Source: Sulfitobacter sediminilitoris (GTDB lineage: Bacteria; Pseudomonadota; Alphaproteobacteria; Rhodobacterales; Rhodobacteraceae). From it: a stretch of DNA of 64,000 bases. The notes below the pieces were generated by a model, which did not search any database, had not been told where the DNA came from, and saw only the letters and a program-made list of their open reading frames with translations. The position numbers were made by a program, and so were the translations under genes. The stretch spans positions 186,001-250,000 of the forward strand of contig NZ_JAABNT010000001.1 of NCBI RefSeq assembly GCF_010667575.1, read 5' to 3'. This document shows positions 18,644 to 28,418 of this stretch, piece by piece (the first letter of the stretch is position 1; every line of letters starts with the position of its first letter).

Positions 18644-19198
18644 ATGGAAGGCTTTACGATCATCGACGGGGTGGTGGCGCTTGTCATCGTGCTCTCCGCG
18701 CTTCTGGCCTATGGCCGTGGCCTTGTGCGCGAGGGCATGGCAATCGTGGGCTGGATCGCAGCGGCCGTGCTGGCATTCCTATTTGCCCCTCAGGTTGAAC
18801 CGCTGGTACGTGAGATCCCTGTCGTGGGTGATTTTCTCGCAGACAGCTGCGAGCTGTCGATCATCGGTGCATTCGCATTGGTCTTTGCCATCGCGCTGAT
18901 CGTGGTGTCGCTTTTTACGCCGCTGTTTTCATCGCTGGTGCAACGTTCGGTGTTGGGCGGACTGGATCAGGGTCTGGGTTTCATCTTTGGTGTCGCGCGT
19001 GGCATCCTGTTGGTTGCCATCGCGTTTTTTGTCTATCAAACGGTCATGACAGGCCAGCAATTCACCATCGTGGACGAAAGCCGTTCTGCTGTTGTCTTCT
19101 CTCGCTTCACCGGTCAGATCGAAGAACAAAATCCCGAAGCGGCGTTGGGATGGATCACAACCCGCTACGAGGCGCTGGTCAGCGCCTGCGCGGAATAG
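18644..19198 (+). CDS. cvpA: CvpA family membrane protein
   Basis: A 184-residue inner-membrane protein with four hydrophobic segments in the first 130 residues, and the opening pattern IIDGVVALVIVLSALLAYGRG plus REGMAIVGWIAA that marks the CvpA/colicin V production family. The C-terminal 45 residues are soluble. CvpA proteins influence envelope homeostasis and, in E. coli, sit with purF; here purF lies 1.3 kb downstream, with the kinase gene between. Confidence 0.88.
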   Translation: MEGFTIIDGVVALVIVLSALLAYGRGLVREGMAIVGWIAAAVLAFLFAPQVEPLVREIPVVGDFLADSCELSIIGAFALVFAIALIVVSLFTPLFSSLVQRSVLGGLDQGLGFIFGVARGILLVAIAFFVYQTVMTGQQFTIVDESRSAVVFSRFTGQIEEQNPEAALGWITTRYEALVSACAE

Positions 19199-19227
19199 CT
19201 CTGAGCGGCGCAGCAAATCAAACACTG

Positions 19228-19242
19228 TTAAGCGGTCGTTAA
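19228..19242 (+). promoter_or_regulatory. CtrA box upstream of the histidine kinase
   Basis: TTAA, seven bases, TTAA: the complete CtrA recognition pattern, lying 42-56 bases before the GTG start of the kinase gene. CtrA is the cell-cycle/motility response regulator of Alphaproteobacteria. Binding is inferred from the motif and its promoter-proximal position. Confidence 0.55.
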
Positions 19243-19283
19243 GAGACCGCGCTTAAGGTCGACCTTGGAAAGAGGGGCCTTTC

Positions 19284-20414
19284 GTGAAAGATTCCATCGC
19301 CTACGCAGATTTCGATATGATAGCAGCGCCGATTTTCGTGCTTGAAGTAAGCGCGGAGGGCCAGCCGGTCTACGCCGCCATGAACTCTTACGCGCGCAAT
19401 CAGGCCGGGCGACCCTTGTCCGACTACCTGGGTCGCACCGCGCTGGAGGTTTATCCAATGTCGTATGGGCGCAGCGCCTATGACCATCACTGCCAGGTGA
19501 TGAGGTCGGGTGAAGATCGGACCTACGAACTGGACCTTCCGATCAACGGCAAGGTCGCTGCCGTCCGCACGACATTGCGCGCGCAAAAGGATGACAATGG
19601 TCGGATCCTACGCCTGTTTGGCAGTTCGGTTGACATGACATCGGAAAAACACGCACGCGACGCCAAGCTTGAATTTGACACACTGTCATCCGAGATGGAG
19701 CAGTTCGTGGCCTTCGCGGCACATGACTTGCGCGCACCCATGCGCAATATCTCTGTCCTGACTGCCATGATGCGCGAAGATTGCGGCACACCGGACAAAG
19801 ACCAGTTGGAAATCATTGACCTGATTGAGAATATCGCCGTTCAGTCCATGGATCTGATCAGCGATGTGCTGTCCCATGCTGAAACCGTTTCGACCAAAAT
19901 GAACGAAACAGTGTTCAGCTTTCCCGCCCTTTGCCACAACATTTGCGAAACGCTCGACCCGCAGGGAAGACACAGGTTTTCAACCTCTATCTGCACACTC
20001 AAGGCAGACAGGACCGCCATTCAGATCGCCCTGCGCAACATTGCCGAAAACGCAATCAAACATGGCAACCGCGACACGCTTGAGATTGACATCAGCGTCC
20101 AGCAAGGCATGCCCGGCATGATTGAGATCACCCTGAGCGATAACGGCAAGGGTTTCTCTGACGCGGCGCTCAAGATCATGAATGGTGGCCGTTTTCGAGC
20201 CGACAGCGGATATGGCCTGTTTGGGATCAAGCGTCTGATTTCATCAAGGGGCGGTACTTTGATTGCGCGCAATTTGCCTGACGAAGAAGGGGCCATCGTG
20301 CGTTTTTCAATCCCCGGAACGCTTGTCGGAAACGAAAGCACGCTGAGCGGCACCATGCAGGAATTGCGCATGCCACCACGATCGCCTTTGATTACAGACA
20401 GGTTTTTCGCCTGA
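19284..20414 (+). CDS. PAS-domain sensor histidine kinase
   Basis: A 376-residue soluble kinase with no membrane segment. A PAS domain occupies about residues 10-118. The phosphoacceptor helix FAAHDLRAPMRN has His147, then come the N box (NIAENAIKHG, Asn256), the G1 box DNGKGF (286-291) and the G2-type GYGLFGIKRL near 311-320. There is no receiver domain and no response regulator next door, so it is an orphan. The start is GTG with GGAAAGAGGGG shortly upstream. A full CtrA box precedes it, suggesting a place in the CtrA network. Confidence 0.88.
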   Translation: MKDSIAYADFDMIAAPIFVLEVSAEGQPVYAAMNSYARNQAGRPLSDYLGRTALEVYPMSYGRSAYDHHCQVMRSGEDRTYELDLPINGKVAAVRTTLRAQKDDNGRILRLFGSSVDMTSEKHARDAKLEFDTLSSEMEQFVAFAAHDLRAPMRNISVLTAMMREDCGTPDKDQLEIIDLIENIAVQSMDLISDVLSHAETVSTKMNETVFSFPALCHNICETLDPQGRHRFSTSICTLKADRTAIQIALRNIAENAIKHGNRDTLEIDISVQQGMPGMIEITLSDNGKGFSDAALKIMNGGRFRADSGYGLFGIKRLISSRGGTLIARNLPDEEGAIVRFSIPGTLVGNESTLSGTMQELRMPPRSPLITDRFFA

Positions 20415-20533
20415 AAAAGATCATTTCTTGTGCTTGGGCAACAAACCCGTACGCGAAGGTCGCCTGCGGGGTGACAGCGCAGGTCATTAGGCCTACATAA
20501 AGGGCGTCCCATACCGGATTCGGAGCTGCCCCG

Positions 20534-22030
20534 TTGTCCAAGATCATGCCCCCCGCTCATCCTTTTGACCATTCCTACCTGCGCGATGCAGATGATGGCG
20601 ATAAACTGAAAGAAGAATGCGGCGTGTTTGGCGTGATCGGCGTGGCCGATGCGTCGAATTTCGTAGCACTCGGCCTGCACGCTTTGCAGCACCGCGGACA
20701 AGAAGCGGGCGGCATCGTCAGCTATGATCCTGAGGCGAACTTTCAATCCGCGCGTCGCTTTGGCTACGTTCGCGATAATTTCACCTCTGAGGGGGTGATG
20801 AAGCACCTGCCTGGCGAACTGGCCATTGGCCACGTCCGCTATTCCACTACCGGCTCCAAGGGCCAGACGGCGATCCGCGACGTCCAGCCGTTCTTTGGCG
20901 AATTCGCCATGGGCGGTGCCGCCATCGCCCATAACGGCAACATCACAAATGCCAACTCGCTGCGCCGCGAATTGATTGAACGGGGCAGCATTTTCCAGTC
21001 CTCATCTGACAGCGAATGCATCATCCACCTGATGGCACGCTCGTTGCAGCGCACAATCCCTGAACGGATGGAAGACGCCCTGCGCCGGGTCGAAGGCGCG
21101 TTTTCGGTCGTCGCGATGACGCGGACGAAATTGATTGGTGTGCGCGACCCACTGGGTGTGCGCCCCCTTGTGTTGGGCAAAGTTGGTGATGGCTGGGCGC
21201 TTAGTTCAGAGACCTGTGCGCTTGACATCATTGGCTCGGAATTCGTGCGCGAAATCGAACCCGGCGAGATGGTTGTTATCACCCCCAAAGGCGTGGAAAG
21301 CCACTTTCCCTTCCGACGTCAGGCGTCGCGGTTCTGCATCTTTGAGCACGTGTATTTTTCACGTCCTGACAGCATCCTTGGCGGCCGTTCTGTGTACGAG
21401 ACCCGCGAAAGCATCGGTCGGGAACTGGCCAAGGAAAGCCCGGTCGAGGCGGATCTGGTCTGCCCCGTCCCGGATAGCGGGACACCGGCAGCAATCGGAT
21501 ACAGCCTTGAAAGCGGCATCCCCTATGCCATGGGCATCATCCGCAACCAGTACATGGGTCGAACGTTTATTGAGCCGACAGAGCAGATCCGCAACATGGG
21601 TGTGCGTCTGAAGCTCAACGTGAACCGCGCGCTGATCAAGGGTAAACGCGTGATCCTTGTGGACGACAGCGTGGTGCGCGGCACCACCAGCCGCAAGATC
21701 AAGGAAATGATCCTTGATGCGGGCGCCAAGGAAGTACACTTCCGCATTGCCTCGCCCCCCACCGCCTGGCCCTGTTTTTATGGTGTTGATACGCCTCAAC
21801 GCGAAAAGCTACTGGCCGCGACCATGTCAGAGGATGAGATGCGCGACCATCTGGCTGTGGACAGCCTGAAGTTCATCTCGCTTGATGGTCTCTACCGCGC
21901 TGTCGGCGAAGCAGAGGGGCGCAAAAAAGACTGCCCGCAATATTGCGACGCCTGTTTCTCGGGAGAGTATCCGGTCACACCGGCAGATCAGATGGAACAG
22001 GGTTTTCAGATGAAACCAGCTGCGGAATAG
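20534..22030 (+). CDS. purF: Amidophosphoribosyltransferase
   Basis: First committed enzyme of purine synthesis: PRPP plus glutamine gives phosphoribosylamine. At 498 residues it has an N-terminal Ntn glutaminase whose nucleophile Cys (in EECGVFG, about residue 31) follows a propeptide, the PRPP loop VILVDDSVVRGTTS, and a Cys-rich end (CPQYCDACFSGEYP) like the Fe-S-type enzymes of Bacillus. The TTG at 20534 is taken as start because GGAG lies eight bases before it; the ATG four codons later is 20 bases from that site. The 119-base leader shows no clear purine riboswitch. Confidence 0.95.
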   Translation: MSKIMPPAHPFDHSYLRDADDGDKLKEECGVFGVIGVADASNFVALGLHALQHRGQEAGGIVSYDPEANFQSARRFGYVRDNFTSEGVMKHLPGELAIGHVRYSTTGSKGQTAIRDVQPFFGEFAMGGAAIAHNGNITNANSLRRELIERGSIFQSSSDSECIIHLMARSLQRTIPERMEDALRRVEGAFSVVAMTRTKLIGVRDPLGVRPLVLGKVGDGWALSSETCALDIIGSEFVREIEPGEMVVITPKGVESHFPFRRQASRFCIFEHVYFSRPDSILGGRSVYETRESIGRELAKESPVEADLVCPVPDSGTPAAIGYSLESGIPYAMGIIRNQYMGRTFIEPTEQIRNMGVRLKLNVNRALIKGKRVILVDDSVVRGTTSRKIKEMILDAGAKEVHFRIASPPTAWPCFYGVDTPQREKLLAATMSEDEMRDHLAVDSLKFISLDGLYRAVGEAEGRKKDCPQYCDACFSGEYPVTPADQMEQGFQMKPAAE

Positions 22031-22072
22031 CTGCCGCCAGTATCTGTCAGGAGCATTTGATAGGCTGCAGAT

Positions 22073-22495
22073 ATGCAAACCGCTCCTGCTCCACTCCTTG
22101 ACCTTATCGCGACCTGGCCCGGCCTCGCGCAACATGCGACGTGGACTTGCCGCACGCTTTTTCATGACATCGCAGACGAAAATGATCTGGGCGGGCTTGA
22201 TGAAAGCCTGAAATGGGGGCAGCCCGCATGGCGCCCGGTCAAGCCAAGAACCGGCTCAACCCTGCGGATGAACTGGTCACCTGCCACACCAGATCATCTG
22301 GCCTTCTTTGTGGATTGCAAAACCGATTTGGCCGCACGGATGCAGGACCTATACCCTGAGTTACCGCTCAATGACGGGCGGCGTCATCTGGGCGTTTTCC
22401 TTGACGCCCCGCTGCCAGAACAGGCAATCGCGCATCTGGCTAATATGACATTCACCTATCACCTCAAGCGACGTGCCGCCGGGTCAATGGGCTGA
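22073..22495 (+). CDS. DUF1801 family protein
   Basis: A 140-residue soluble protein whose LDESLKWGQPAW segment (about residues 41-52) is the signature of DUF1801/YdhG-like proteins, a small alpha/beta fold of unknown activity. It starts 42 bases after purF and may share its transcript, but no functional link is known. No membrane segment or signal is visible. Confidence 0.75.
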   Translation: MQTAPAPLLDLIATWPGLAQHATWTCRTLFHDIADENDLGGLDESLKWGQPAWRPVKPRTGSTLRMNWSPATPDHLAFFVDCKTDLAARMQDLYPELPLNDGRRHLGVFLDAPLPEQAIAHLANMTFTYHLKRRAAGSMG

Positions 22496-22590
22496 TCACC
22501 GCCGACCGTTCTTAATGCTCTTTCAGGCCATCAGCCCTCTTGTTAGCAGAGCGCGAGATCACCGAATCCAAGAATTGATGAGCCCATTTC

Positions 22591-22857
22591 ATGAGCACAA
22601 CTATAATCCAAGAACCTACGCCATCTCACGTGGCCGACCTTGCAAATGAGACCGCCCGCCTGCCCGCTTTGGCCCTTATTGGGATTTTCGGCAGCGCTGC
22701 CGCGCCGACGGCATTGATCCGGGAACGCAATGGTTCAATCCAGCGCGTAACCGTCGGCGACGCTGTGGCAGGCCAAACCGTTGCCGCAATAGACGCGGAC
22801 CGCGTGATCCTTTCCAACGGCGGGCAGACCAAAACCCTGAGCCTACCCAAATCCTGA
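22591..22857 (+). CDS. Small protein with GspC/PilP-like fold
   Basis: An 88-residue protein. From about residue 25 the pattern ALIGIFGSAAAPTALIRERNG, then VGDAVAGQTVAAIDADRVILSNGG, resembles the small beta domain of type II secretion GspC or pilus PilP proteins, which sits in the periplasm behind a membrane anchor. Here there is no anchor or signal peptide, and no secretion genes are nearby. The function is unknown; the resemblance is by eye. Confidence 0.55.
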   Translation: MSTTIIQEPTPSHVADLANETARLPALALIGIFGSAAAPTALIRERNGSIQRVTVGDAVAGQTVAAIDADRVILSNGGQTKTLSLPKS

Positions 22858-22898
22858 CCCCTCTTGACCCTGCGCCTGCATCCGTGCACATCGCACAT

Positions 22899-23534
22899 AT
22901 GACAAAAACTGCACTGATCACCGGTGCCTCGCGTGGCCTTGGCGCAGCCTTGGCAGAAGCACTGGCACCGACGCACCATATCATTGCCGTGGCACGCACC
23001 ACTGGCGGGCTGGAAGAACTGGACGACCGCATTCAGGCAAAGGGCGGCAGCGCCACCCTGGCCCCCATGGATGTGACCAATCCAGAGGCGATGGCAACGC
23101 TGTGCCGTGGTATCTTTGATCGTTGGGGCGCCCTTGATCTATGGCTCCATACGGCGATACATGCGGCGCCGCTGGCCCCCGCTGACCACATAGACAGCAA
23201 GGACATGGCGAAATCCGTGGCAGGCAACGTCACGGCGACGGCCACACTGATCACCTACGTGGCACCGTTATTGGGTCAATCCGGAGAGGTCGTTTTCTTT
23301 GACGATCCGCACGTCGGTCAGAAGTTTTTCGGCTGCTACGCCTCGACCAAAAGTGCACAGATCGCACTGGCGCGCGCTTGGGCGGCAGAGGCTGAAAAAA
23401 TCGGTCCGAAGGTGCACGTCCTGACTCCCAAGCCGATGCCAACAGCCACCCGCGCGCGATTCTTCCCCGGCGAGGACCGGTCAACTCTTGCCGATCCACA
23501 TGATCAGGCGGCTGCGCTTTTGGCGCAACTCTGA
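22899..23534 (+). CDS. Short-chain dehydrogenase/reductase
   Basis: A 211-residue SDR with the nucleotide loop TGASRGLGAALAE at residues 8-20 and a YASTK catalytic pair in GCYASTKSAQ. It is rather short and the asparagine strand (NNAG in most SDRs) reads HTAIHAA, so it is divergent. The start is the ATG at 22899; the GTG five codons upstream is less likely. It precedes surE, and the substrate is unknown. Confidence 0.75.
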   Translation: MTKTALITGASRGLGAALAEALAPTHHIIAVARTTGGLEELDDRIQAKGGSATLAPMDVTNPEAMATLCRGIFDRWGALDLWLHTAIHAAPLAPADHIDSKDMAKSVAGNVTATATLITYVAPLLGQSGEVVFFDDPHVGQKFFGCYASTKSAQIALARAWAAEAEKIGPKVHVLTPKPMPTATRARFFPGEDRSTLADPHDQAAALLAQL

Positions 23535-23616
23535 CCGGACGGACTGACGCGAATTACCCCTCCCCCGCTTGCCGCTTGCCCCCCCCTCACCTATCAAGAT
23601 GAAAAAGGGGCAGAGC

Positions 23617-24402
23617 ATGCGCATTCTGATCACGAACGACGATGGTATTACGGCACCCGGTCTTGAGGTGATGGAAGCCATCGCGACAGATCTGGCTGGC
23701 CCCGATGGCGAAGTGTGGGTGGTGGCCCCTGCGTTTGAGCAATCAGGCGTGGCGCATTGCATCAACTACGTTCACCCCACGATGATGAGCGAGATGGGAC
23801 CACGCCGCTTTGCCGCTGAAGGGTCACCTGCGGATTGTGTGCTTATCGCCATTCATGACGCGATGAAGGACTGCCTACCGGATCTTGTCTTGTCAGGCGT
23901 GAACCGGGGCAACAATTCCGCCGAAAACACGCTTTATTCCGGCACCATTGGGGGTGCCATGGAAGCCGCATTGCAAGGTTATCCCGCCGTGGCCCTTTCG
24001 CAGTATTACGGTCCGGCCAACCGCGAGCTTGTCAATCCGTTCGAGGCCGCCGCGACCCATGGCGCCGACGTCATCCGCCGTATCCTTGATGCATCACCAA
24101 CGGAAAACGCGGAATACAGCCTGTTTTACAACGTGAATTTCCCCCCGGTTTCCGCAGTCGATGTCAAAGGCATCCGCCTTGCCACTCAGGGTCGCCGCCC
24201 CGGTGTGGTTTTTGGGACAGAACCCCATATCGCCCCCTCGGGCCGCCGCTTTTCTTGGATCAAGGGCGGAGACCAGCAGGTCATGGCAGGAACGGGTTCT
24301 GACGCGGCCGTCAATCTTGAAGGATATATATCGGTGACACCGATGCGCGCGGATCTGACAGCACATGAGATGATGGACACCCTTTCAGGCATCAATTCAT
24401 GA
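23617..24402 (+). CDS. surE: 5'/3'-nucleotidase SurE
   Basis: A metal-dependent nucleoside monophosphate phosphatase of 261 residues. The N-terminal [15 protein letters not shown] supplies the two metal Asp residues (8, 9), and [18 protein letters not shown] is the SurE active-site loop. The ATG at 23617 follows AGGGG at good spacing; the longer frame from 23569 is a low-complexity run-in. It overlaps pcm by four bases (ATGA), reproducing the classical surE-pcm-nlpD stress/stationary-phase operon, without rpoS. Confidence 0.95.
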   Translation: MRILITNDDGITAPGLEVMEAIATDLAGPDGEVWVVAPAFEQSGVAHCINYVHPTMMSEMGPRRFAAEGSPADCVLIAIHDAMKDCLPDLVLSGVNRGNNSAENTLYSGTIGGAMEAALQGYPAVALSQYYGPANRELVNPFEAAATHGADVIRRILDASPTENAEYSLFYNVNFPPVSAVDVKGIRLATQGRRPGVVFGTEPHIAPSGRRFSWIKGGDQQVMAGTGSDAAVNLEGYISVTPMRADLTAHEMMDTLSGINS

Positions 24403-25055
24403 ACGAAGAGGCGACCTCCGAGGCGACGCGCAAAATGCAGTTCCTATATGCGCTGCGCTCCAAGGGGGTTACCGATGCGCGCGTGCTGGGCGCAATGGAA
24501 GCGGTCGACAGAGGCCCGTTTATACGCGGCCTTTTTGCAGAGCGTGCCTATGAGGATATGCCCTTGCCCATCGCCTGCGGCCAGACCATCAGCCAGCCTT
24601 CGGTTGTGGGGCTGATGACACAAGCGCTTGAGGTCACACCCCGTGACAAGGTGTTGGAGATCGGGACCGGCTCTGGCTATCAGGCCGCCATCCTGAGCAA
24701 GCTGGCGCGCCGGGTCTATACGATCGACCGTCACCGCCGTCTGGTGCATGAAGCGCGCGAGATTTTCGCGGACCTTGATCTGGTGAATATCACTGCGATC
24801 ACGGCTGACGGCAGCTTTGGCCTTGAGGATCAGGCCCCATTTGACCGCATCATTGTGACGGCCGCCGCCGAAGACCCGCCTGGCCCCCTTTTGGCACAGC
24901 TCAAGGAAGGCGGCATTATGGTCCTGCCCGTCGGTCAATCTGATGCCGTTCAGCACCTTATTCGCGTGCGCAAAACACCAGACGGGCTTGAATACGACGA
25001 ATTGCGCTCAGTTCGCTTTGTTCCCCTGCTCGAGGGCTTGGGCAAGGACGCTTAA
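24399..25055 (+). CDS. pcm: Protein-L-isoaspartate O-methyltransferase
   Basis: Repairs isomerised aspartate in aged proteins by SAM-dependent methylation. This 218-residue protein has the SAM motif [11 protein letters not shown] at about residues 85-95, the PCMT segment [20 protein letters not shown] before it and VLPVGQ near the end. It overlaps surE by four bases and is followed by nlpD after 61 bases, so all three are likely one operon. Confidence 0.94.
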   Translation: MNEEATSEATRKMQFLYALRSKGVTDARVLGAMEAVDRGPFIRGLFAERAYEDMPLPIACGQTISQPSVVGLMTQALEVTPRDKVLEIGTGSGYQAAILSKLARRVYTIDRHRRLVHEAREIFADLDLVNITAITADGSFGLEDQAPFDRIIVTAAAEDPPGPLLAQLKEGGIMVLPVGQSDAVQHLIRVRKTPDGLEYDELRSVRFVPLLEGLGKDA

Positions 25056-25116
25056 TAGGATAAGGTACGGCAAAACCCCGGATCACATGGGGTGCCGTGA
25101 CAATGAGGACAAGCAG

Positions 25117-26337
25117 ATGCGACCTTCCCTTCTGAAAAGCCGGGTACGGCTGAGCCTGCTCGCTGGTACGAGCGCAATCGTGCTTGCCGCTTGCGGCGAA
25201 CAACCGCTTGATTTTGATCTGCGGGGCCTGGGCGGTGGATTCAGCACGGCAGAGGCGGCAACGGGGCCGCTGGCAAGCAGACCGCGTCCAGATAATCGTG
25301 GTGTGATCTCTTATCCCAACTATCAGGTTGCAGTCGCCCGGCGCGGCGATACGCTGGCCGATGTGGCCAACCGGGTAGGCGCTGATGTCGGCGCACTGGC
25401 ACGGTTCAATGGCATTGATCCTGATGTGCCGCTGCGCAAGGATGAAATCATTGCCCTGCCCAACCGCGTGGCAGAACCATCGCCCGCCACGGGAGCCAGC
25501 GGGACGGGCCCGATCCAACCTGTCGATATCACGTCATTGGCCGGAAATGCCATTGACCGCGCACCTGCTGCACCCGGCGTACAGACCACGGCTCTTCCAC
25601 CCGCGACAGCTGCGGCACCAAAGGCCGCGCAGACCGGCAAAGAGCCAGTGCGTCATAAAGTGGAGCGCGGAGAGACAGCCTATACCATAGCCCGTCTTTA
25701 CAATGTGCCCGTCAAGGCACTGGCGGAATGGAATGGTCTTGGCGCTGATTTTGCGATCCGTGAGGGGCAGTTCCTGCTGATCCCCGTGGCCAAGCAAAAC
25801 CCGCCAGCGCGCAGCACCGCTGTTGCTGAAACGGCGCAGCCGTCGCCTCCCGGCGCTGGCTCTCCGACACCAACACCGCCTTCCGCTGCGAAACCACTGC
25901 CGCAGGACGACACGGCCAAGCCAGCCCCTATCGTCGAAGCCACCAAACCGGTAGCTGATGTAGGAAAAACCACGAAACCGGTTTCAGCGGCGAAAATGGT
26001 CACCCCGGTTCAGGGCACAATCATCCGTGGGTATGCAAAGGGCCGGAATGAAGGGATCAACATTAAGGCCGCCCCCGGCGCCCCAGTGAAATCCGCCGAT
26101 GCCGGTACTGTCGCTGCAATCACCAAGAGCGCCGAAGGCGTGCCCATCGTCGTCGTGCGGCACGTCGACAATCTGCTGACTGTTTACGCGAACGTAACGG
26201 ACGTCAGTGTATCCAAGGGCGACAGCGTGCGACGTGGTCAACAAATTGCCAAACTGCGCGGCGGTGATGACTCTTACGTCCACTTTGAAGTGCGGCAGGG
26301 GTTTGATTCAGTAGACCCAGCGCCATACCTGGATTGA
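25117..26337 (+). CDS. nlpD: NlpD-like LysM/LytM lipoprotein
   Basis: A 406-residue lipoprotein: the signal sequence ends in LAAC with Cys26, two LysM peptidoglycan-binding modules lie at about residues 70-115 and 180-226, a Pro/Ala/Thr linker follows, and a C-terminal LytM (M23) domain starts near 290. The catalytic metal ligands are not conserved: the usual HxGxD region reads EGINIKA, and only one His remains in VHFEVR. It is therefore probably an activator of cell-wall amidases rather than an enzyme. The ATG at 25117 has GAGGA upstream; the open frame to 24943 overlaps pcm and is spurious. Confidence 0.88.
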   Translation: MRPSLLKSRVRLSLLAGTSAIVLAACGEQPLDFDLRGLGGGFSTAEAATGPLASRPRPDNRGVISYPNYQVAVARRGDTLADVANRVGADVGALARFNGIDPDVPLRKDEIIALPNRVAEPSPATGASGTGPIQPVDITSLAGNAIDRAPAAPGVQTTALPPATAAAPKAAQTGKEPVRHKVERGETAYTIARLYNVPVKALAEWNGLGADFAIREGQFLLIPVAKQNPPARSTAVAETAQPSPPGAGSPTPTPPSAAKPLPQDDTAKPAPIVEATKPVADVGKTTKPVSAAKMVTPVQGTIIRGYAKGRNEGINIKAAPGAPVKSADAGTVAAITKSAEGVPIVVVRHVDNLLTVYANVTDVSVSKGDSVRRGQQIAKLRGGDDSYVHFEVRQGFDSVDPAPYLD

Positions 26338-26679
26338 CGGAAGAGCACTTTCATACCGGACAAAGCTCCGTTCTTGGCATATCCATTCTCTTTTGACGCA
26401 ATTTCGCGGTTATTCAACGACCGATGCCACAAAATCGCCATGTTTCAGAAATAGAAACAATGCAACGCAATTGGCGCGACTGGGTAAACAGTAACACACC
26501 GTTAACGATTGTGATGTTATCCAAGTGGCAATAGACAAACGCGTGGTATGTTTGCGGAAAGAGCGCTTACTCTCAGCAGCGTTCGGGTCCACCAAGGTGC
26601 AGTTTTGCCGGTGGTGGGCACACATGGTGAAAACACGCGGTGGGGCCCTCCAACCCATCGCGTGCATCGCCCGAATTTC
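26338..26679. other. Non-coding stretch between convergent nlpD and DUF815 genes
   Basis: A 342-base gap with lower GC than its surroundings between two 3' ends. I see no convincing gene: the 65-codon plus-strand frame at 26548-26745 has no ribosome site and runs into the DUF815 gene. No strong terminator hairpin or tRNA-like fold is apparent. GTTAAC at 26511-26516 is the only notable short motif. Confidence 0.5.
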
Positions 26680-27522
26680 CTAATTCAGCGTCACACCTTT
26701 GCGCCCGGCAAGATCAACAAAGTACTGCCATGCAACACGACCTGACCGTGAACCGCGTGTGGCCTGCCACTCCACAGCCTCCGCCCGCAAAGTGTCATCA
26801 TCAATCTTGACATCATGGGCATCACAGTAGCCCCGGATCATCGCAAGATACTGGTCCTGATCGCAGGCATGAAAGCCCAGCCAGAGACCAAAACGATCTG
26901 ACAATGATACCTTCTCTTCCACCGCTTCAGCCGGGTTGATTGCCGAACCCCGCTCGTTCTCTATCATGTCGCGGGGCATCAGGTGGCGGCGGTTTGACGT
27001 GGCGTACAGCACCACGTTGTCAGGCCGCCCTTCGATGCCCCCATCCAGCACTGCCTTAAGCGACTTATAATGCGCGTCGTCATGGCCAAAGCTGAGATCA
27101 TCGCAAAACAGGATAAATCGCTGCGGCGCGCCGCGCAGGGCGTTCAACAATCGACCGACCGAAGGCAGATCCTCGCGCTGCAATTCCACGATCCGCAATG
27201 CGTCATGTGTTGCATGAACATCGGCGTGGATTGCCTTGACAAGGCTTGATTTTCCCATACCCCGCGCACCCCAGAGAAGCGCGTTGTTGGCCGGGAGCCC
27301 GGCCGCGAACTGCCGCGTGTTCTGAAGCAGCGTATCGCGGGAGCGATCGACCCCTACCAAAAGATCGAGGGCGATCCGGGATACGTTCTTTACCGGTTCA
27401 AGCCTGTCCGGCTCCGTATGCCAGACAAAGGCTGACGCGGCATCGAAATCGGGTGCGGCCAGCGGCGCGGGCGCCATCCGCTCAAGCGCGGCGGCGATCC
27501 GGTCCATTGGATCATCAATCAC
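26680..27522 (-). CDS. DUF815 family P-loop ATPase
   Basis: A 280-residue AAA-like ATPase of the DUF815 family. Walker [11 protein letters not shown] is at residues 85-94, Walker [11 protein letters not shown] near 145, and [12 protein letters not shown] is a family-typical sensor region. Its cellular target is unknown. The start overlaps the tatC stop by four bases (ATGA), so it belongs to the tat transcription unit, an association common in Rhodobacteraceae. Confidence 0.88.
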   Translation of the reverse strand: MIDDPMDRIAAALERMAPAPLAAPDFDAASAFVWHTEPDRLEPVKNVSRIALDLLVGVDRSRDTLLQNTRQFAAGLPANNALLWGARGMGKSSLVKAIHADVHATHDALRIVELQREDLPSVGRLLNALRGAPQRFILFCDDLSFGHDDAHYKSLKAVLDGGIEGRPDNVVLYATSNRRHLMPRDMIENERGSAINPAEAVEEKVSLSDRFGLWLGFHACDQDQYLAMIRGYCDAHDVKIDDDTLRAEAVEWQATRGSRSGRVAWQYFVDLAGRKGVTLN

Positions 27523-28415
27523 TTTTTGACATCCTCCGGGTCGTCATCATCCTGGTCAAATTCGGCCATCAGAGGATCTTCGTCTTCATCGTCGTAGTAC
27601 CCTTCGGCCCGCAACTTTGCCTCGCGCTTGGTCTCTACCCGCTTCACCAACTGGATGGAGATCTCGTACAGCCCGTAGACCACAACAAAGAGGATCACTT
27701 GGGTAATCACATCCGGCGGCGTGACCAGAGCGGCGAGCACGAGGATCGCAACGACAGCGTATTTCCGGACGTTGCCCAAACCTTCAGCCGAGACGAGGCC
27801 GGCCTTGCCCATCAGCGTCAGCAGCACGGGCAGCTGGAAACACAGCCCGAACGCCACGATAAACTTGATTGTGAGGCTCAGGTACTCCTGTGCGGAGCCC
27901 TGAAATGCGATCCCGGCAATGGAATTCTCAAGTGCCTCTGCCCCGTCGCCAGTCAGCGGCCCCTGCTGGAAGCCAAGAAAGAAATCAAACGCCAACGGCG
28001 TGACCACATAGAATGCAAAGGACGCCCCCAGAAAGAACATGAGCGGAGACGCGATCAGGAACGGCAGAAACGCGTTCTTTTCGTTCTTGTAGAGACCCGG
28101 CGCCACGAAGCGCCAAAGCTGATAGCTGATATAGGGAAAGCCCAGAACCAATCCGCCCAGAAGTGAGATGGAGATGGCGACAAAAAAACCTTCCTGAAGC
28201 TTGATCAGGATCAGGCCGCAGTCGTTCTGCCCCCGTTCCGCCATGGCGGAACACAAGGGATGTGTCAGAAAGTTAAAAATCGGGTTCCAGACGGTGAAAC
28301 AGATCACCATCCCGATGATGAACGCGATAACCGAGTGAATGAGCCGCGTACGCAGCTCTGCAAGATGTTCGATCAGCGGGGCGGCGCTGTCGTCGATGTC
28401 GTCCGTCGCACTCAT
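27519..28415 (-). CDS. tatC: Sec-independent translocase subunit TatC
   Basis: The polytopic Tat receptor subunit that binds twin-arginine signal peptides, 298 residues with six predicted membrane spans. [12 protein letters not shown] at the N-terminus and [16 protein letters not shown] are TatC signatures. The C-terminal tail is strongly acidic ([17 protein letters not shown]). It lies three bases downstream of tatB and overlaps the DUF815 gene. Confidence 0.96.
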   Translation of the reverse strand: MSATDDIDDSAAPLIEHLAELRTRLIHSVIAFIIGMVICFTVWNPIFNFLTHPLCSAMAERGQNDCGLILIKLQEGFFVAISISLLGGLVLGFPYISYQLWRFVAPGLYKNEKNAFLPFLIASPLMFFLGASFAFYVVTPLAFDFFLGFQQGPLTGDGAEALENSIAGIAFQGSAQEYLSLTIKFIVAFGLCFQLPVLLTLMGKAGLVSAEGLGNVRKYAVVAILVLAALVTPPDVITQVILFVVVYGLYEISIQLVKRVETKREAKLRAEGYYDDEDEDPLMAEFDQDDDDPEDVKK

Positions 28416-28418
28416 CTT

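Noticed and set aside
26548-26745. A 65-codon plus-strand frame after nlpD
   Set aside because: No ribosome site, overlaps the 3' end of the DUF815 gene and has no family features.
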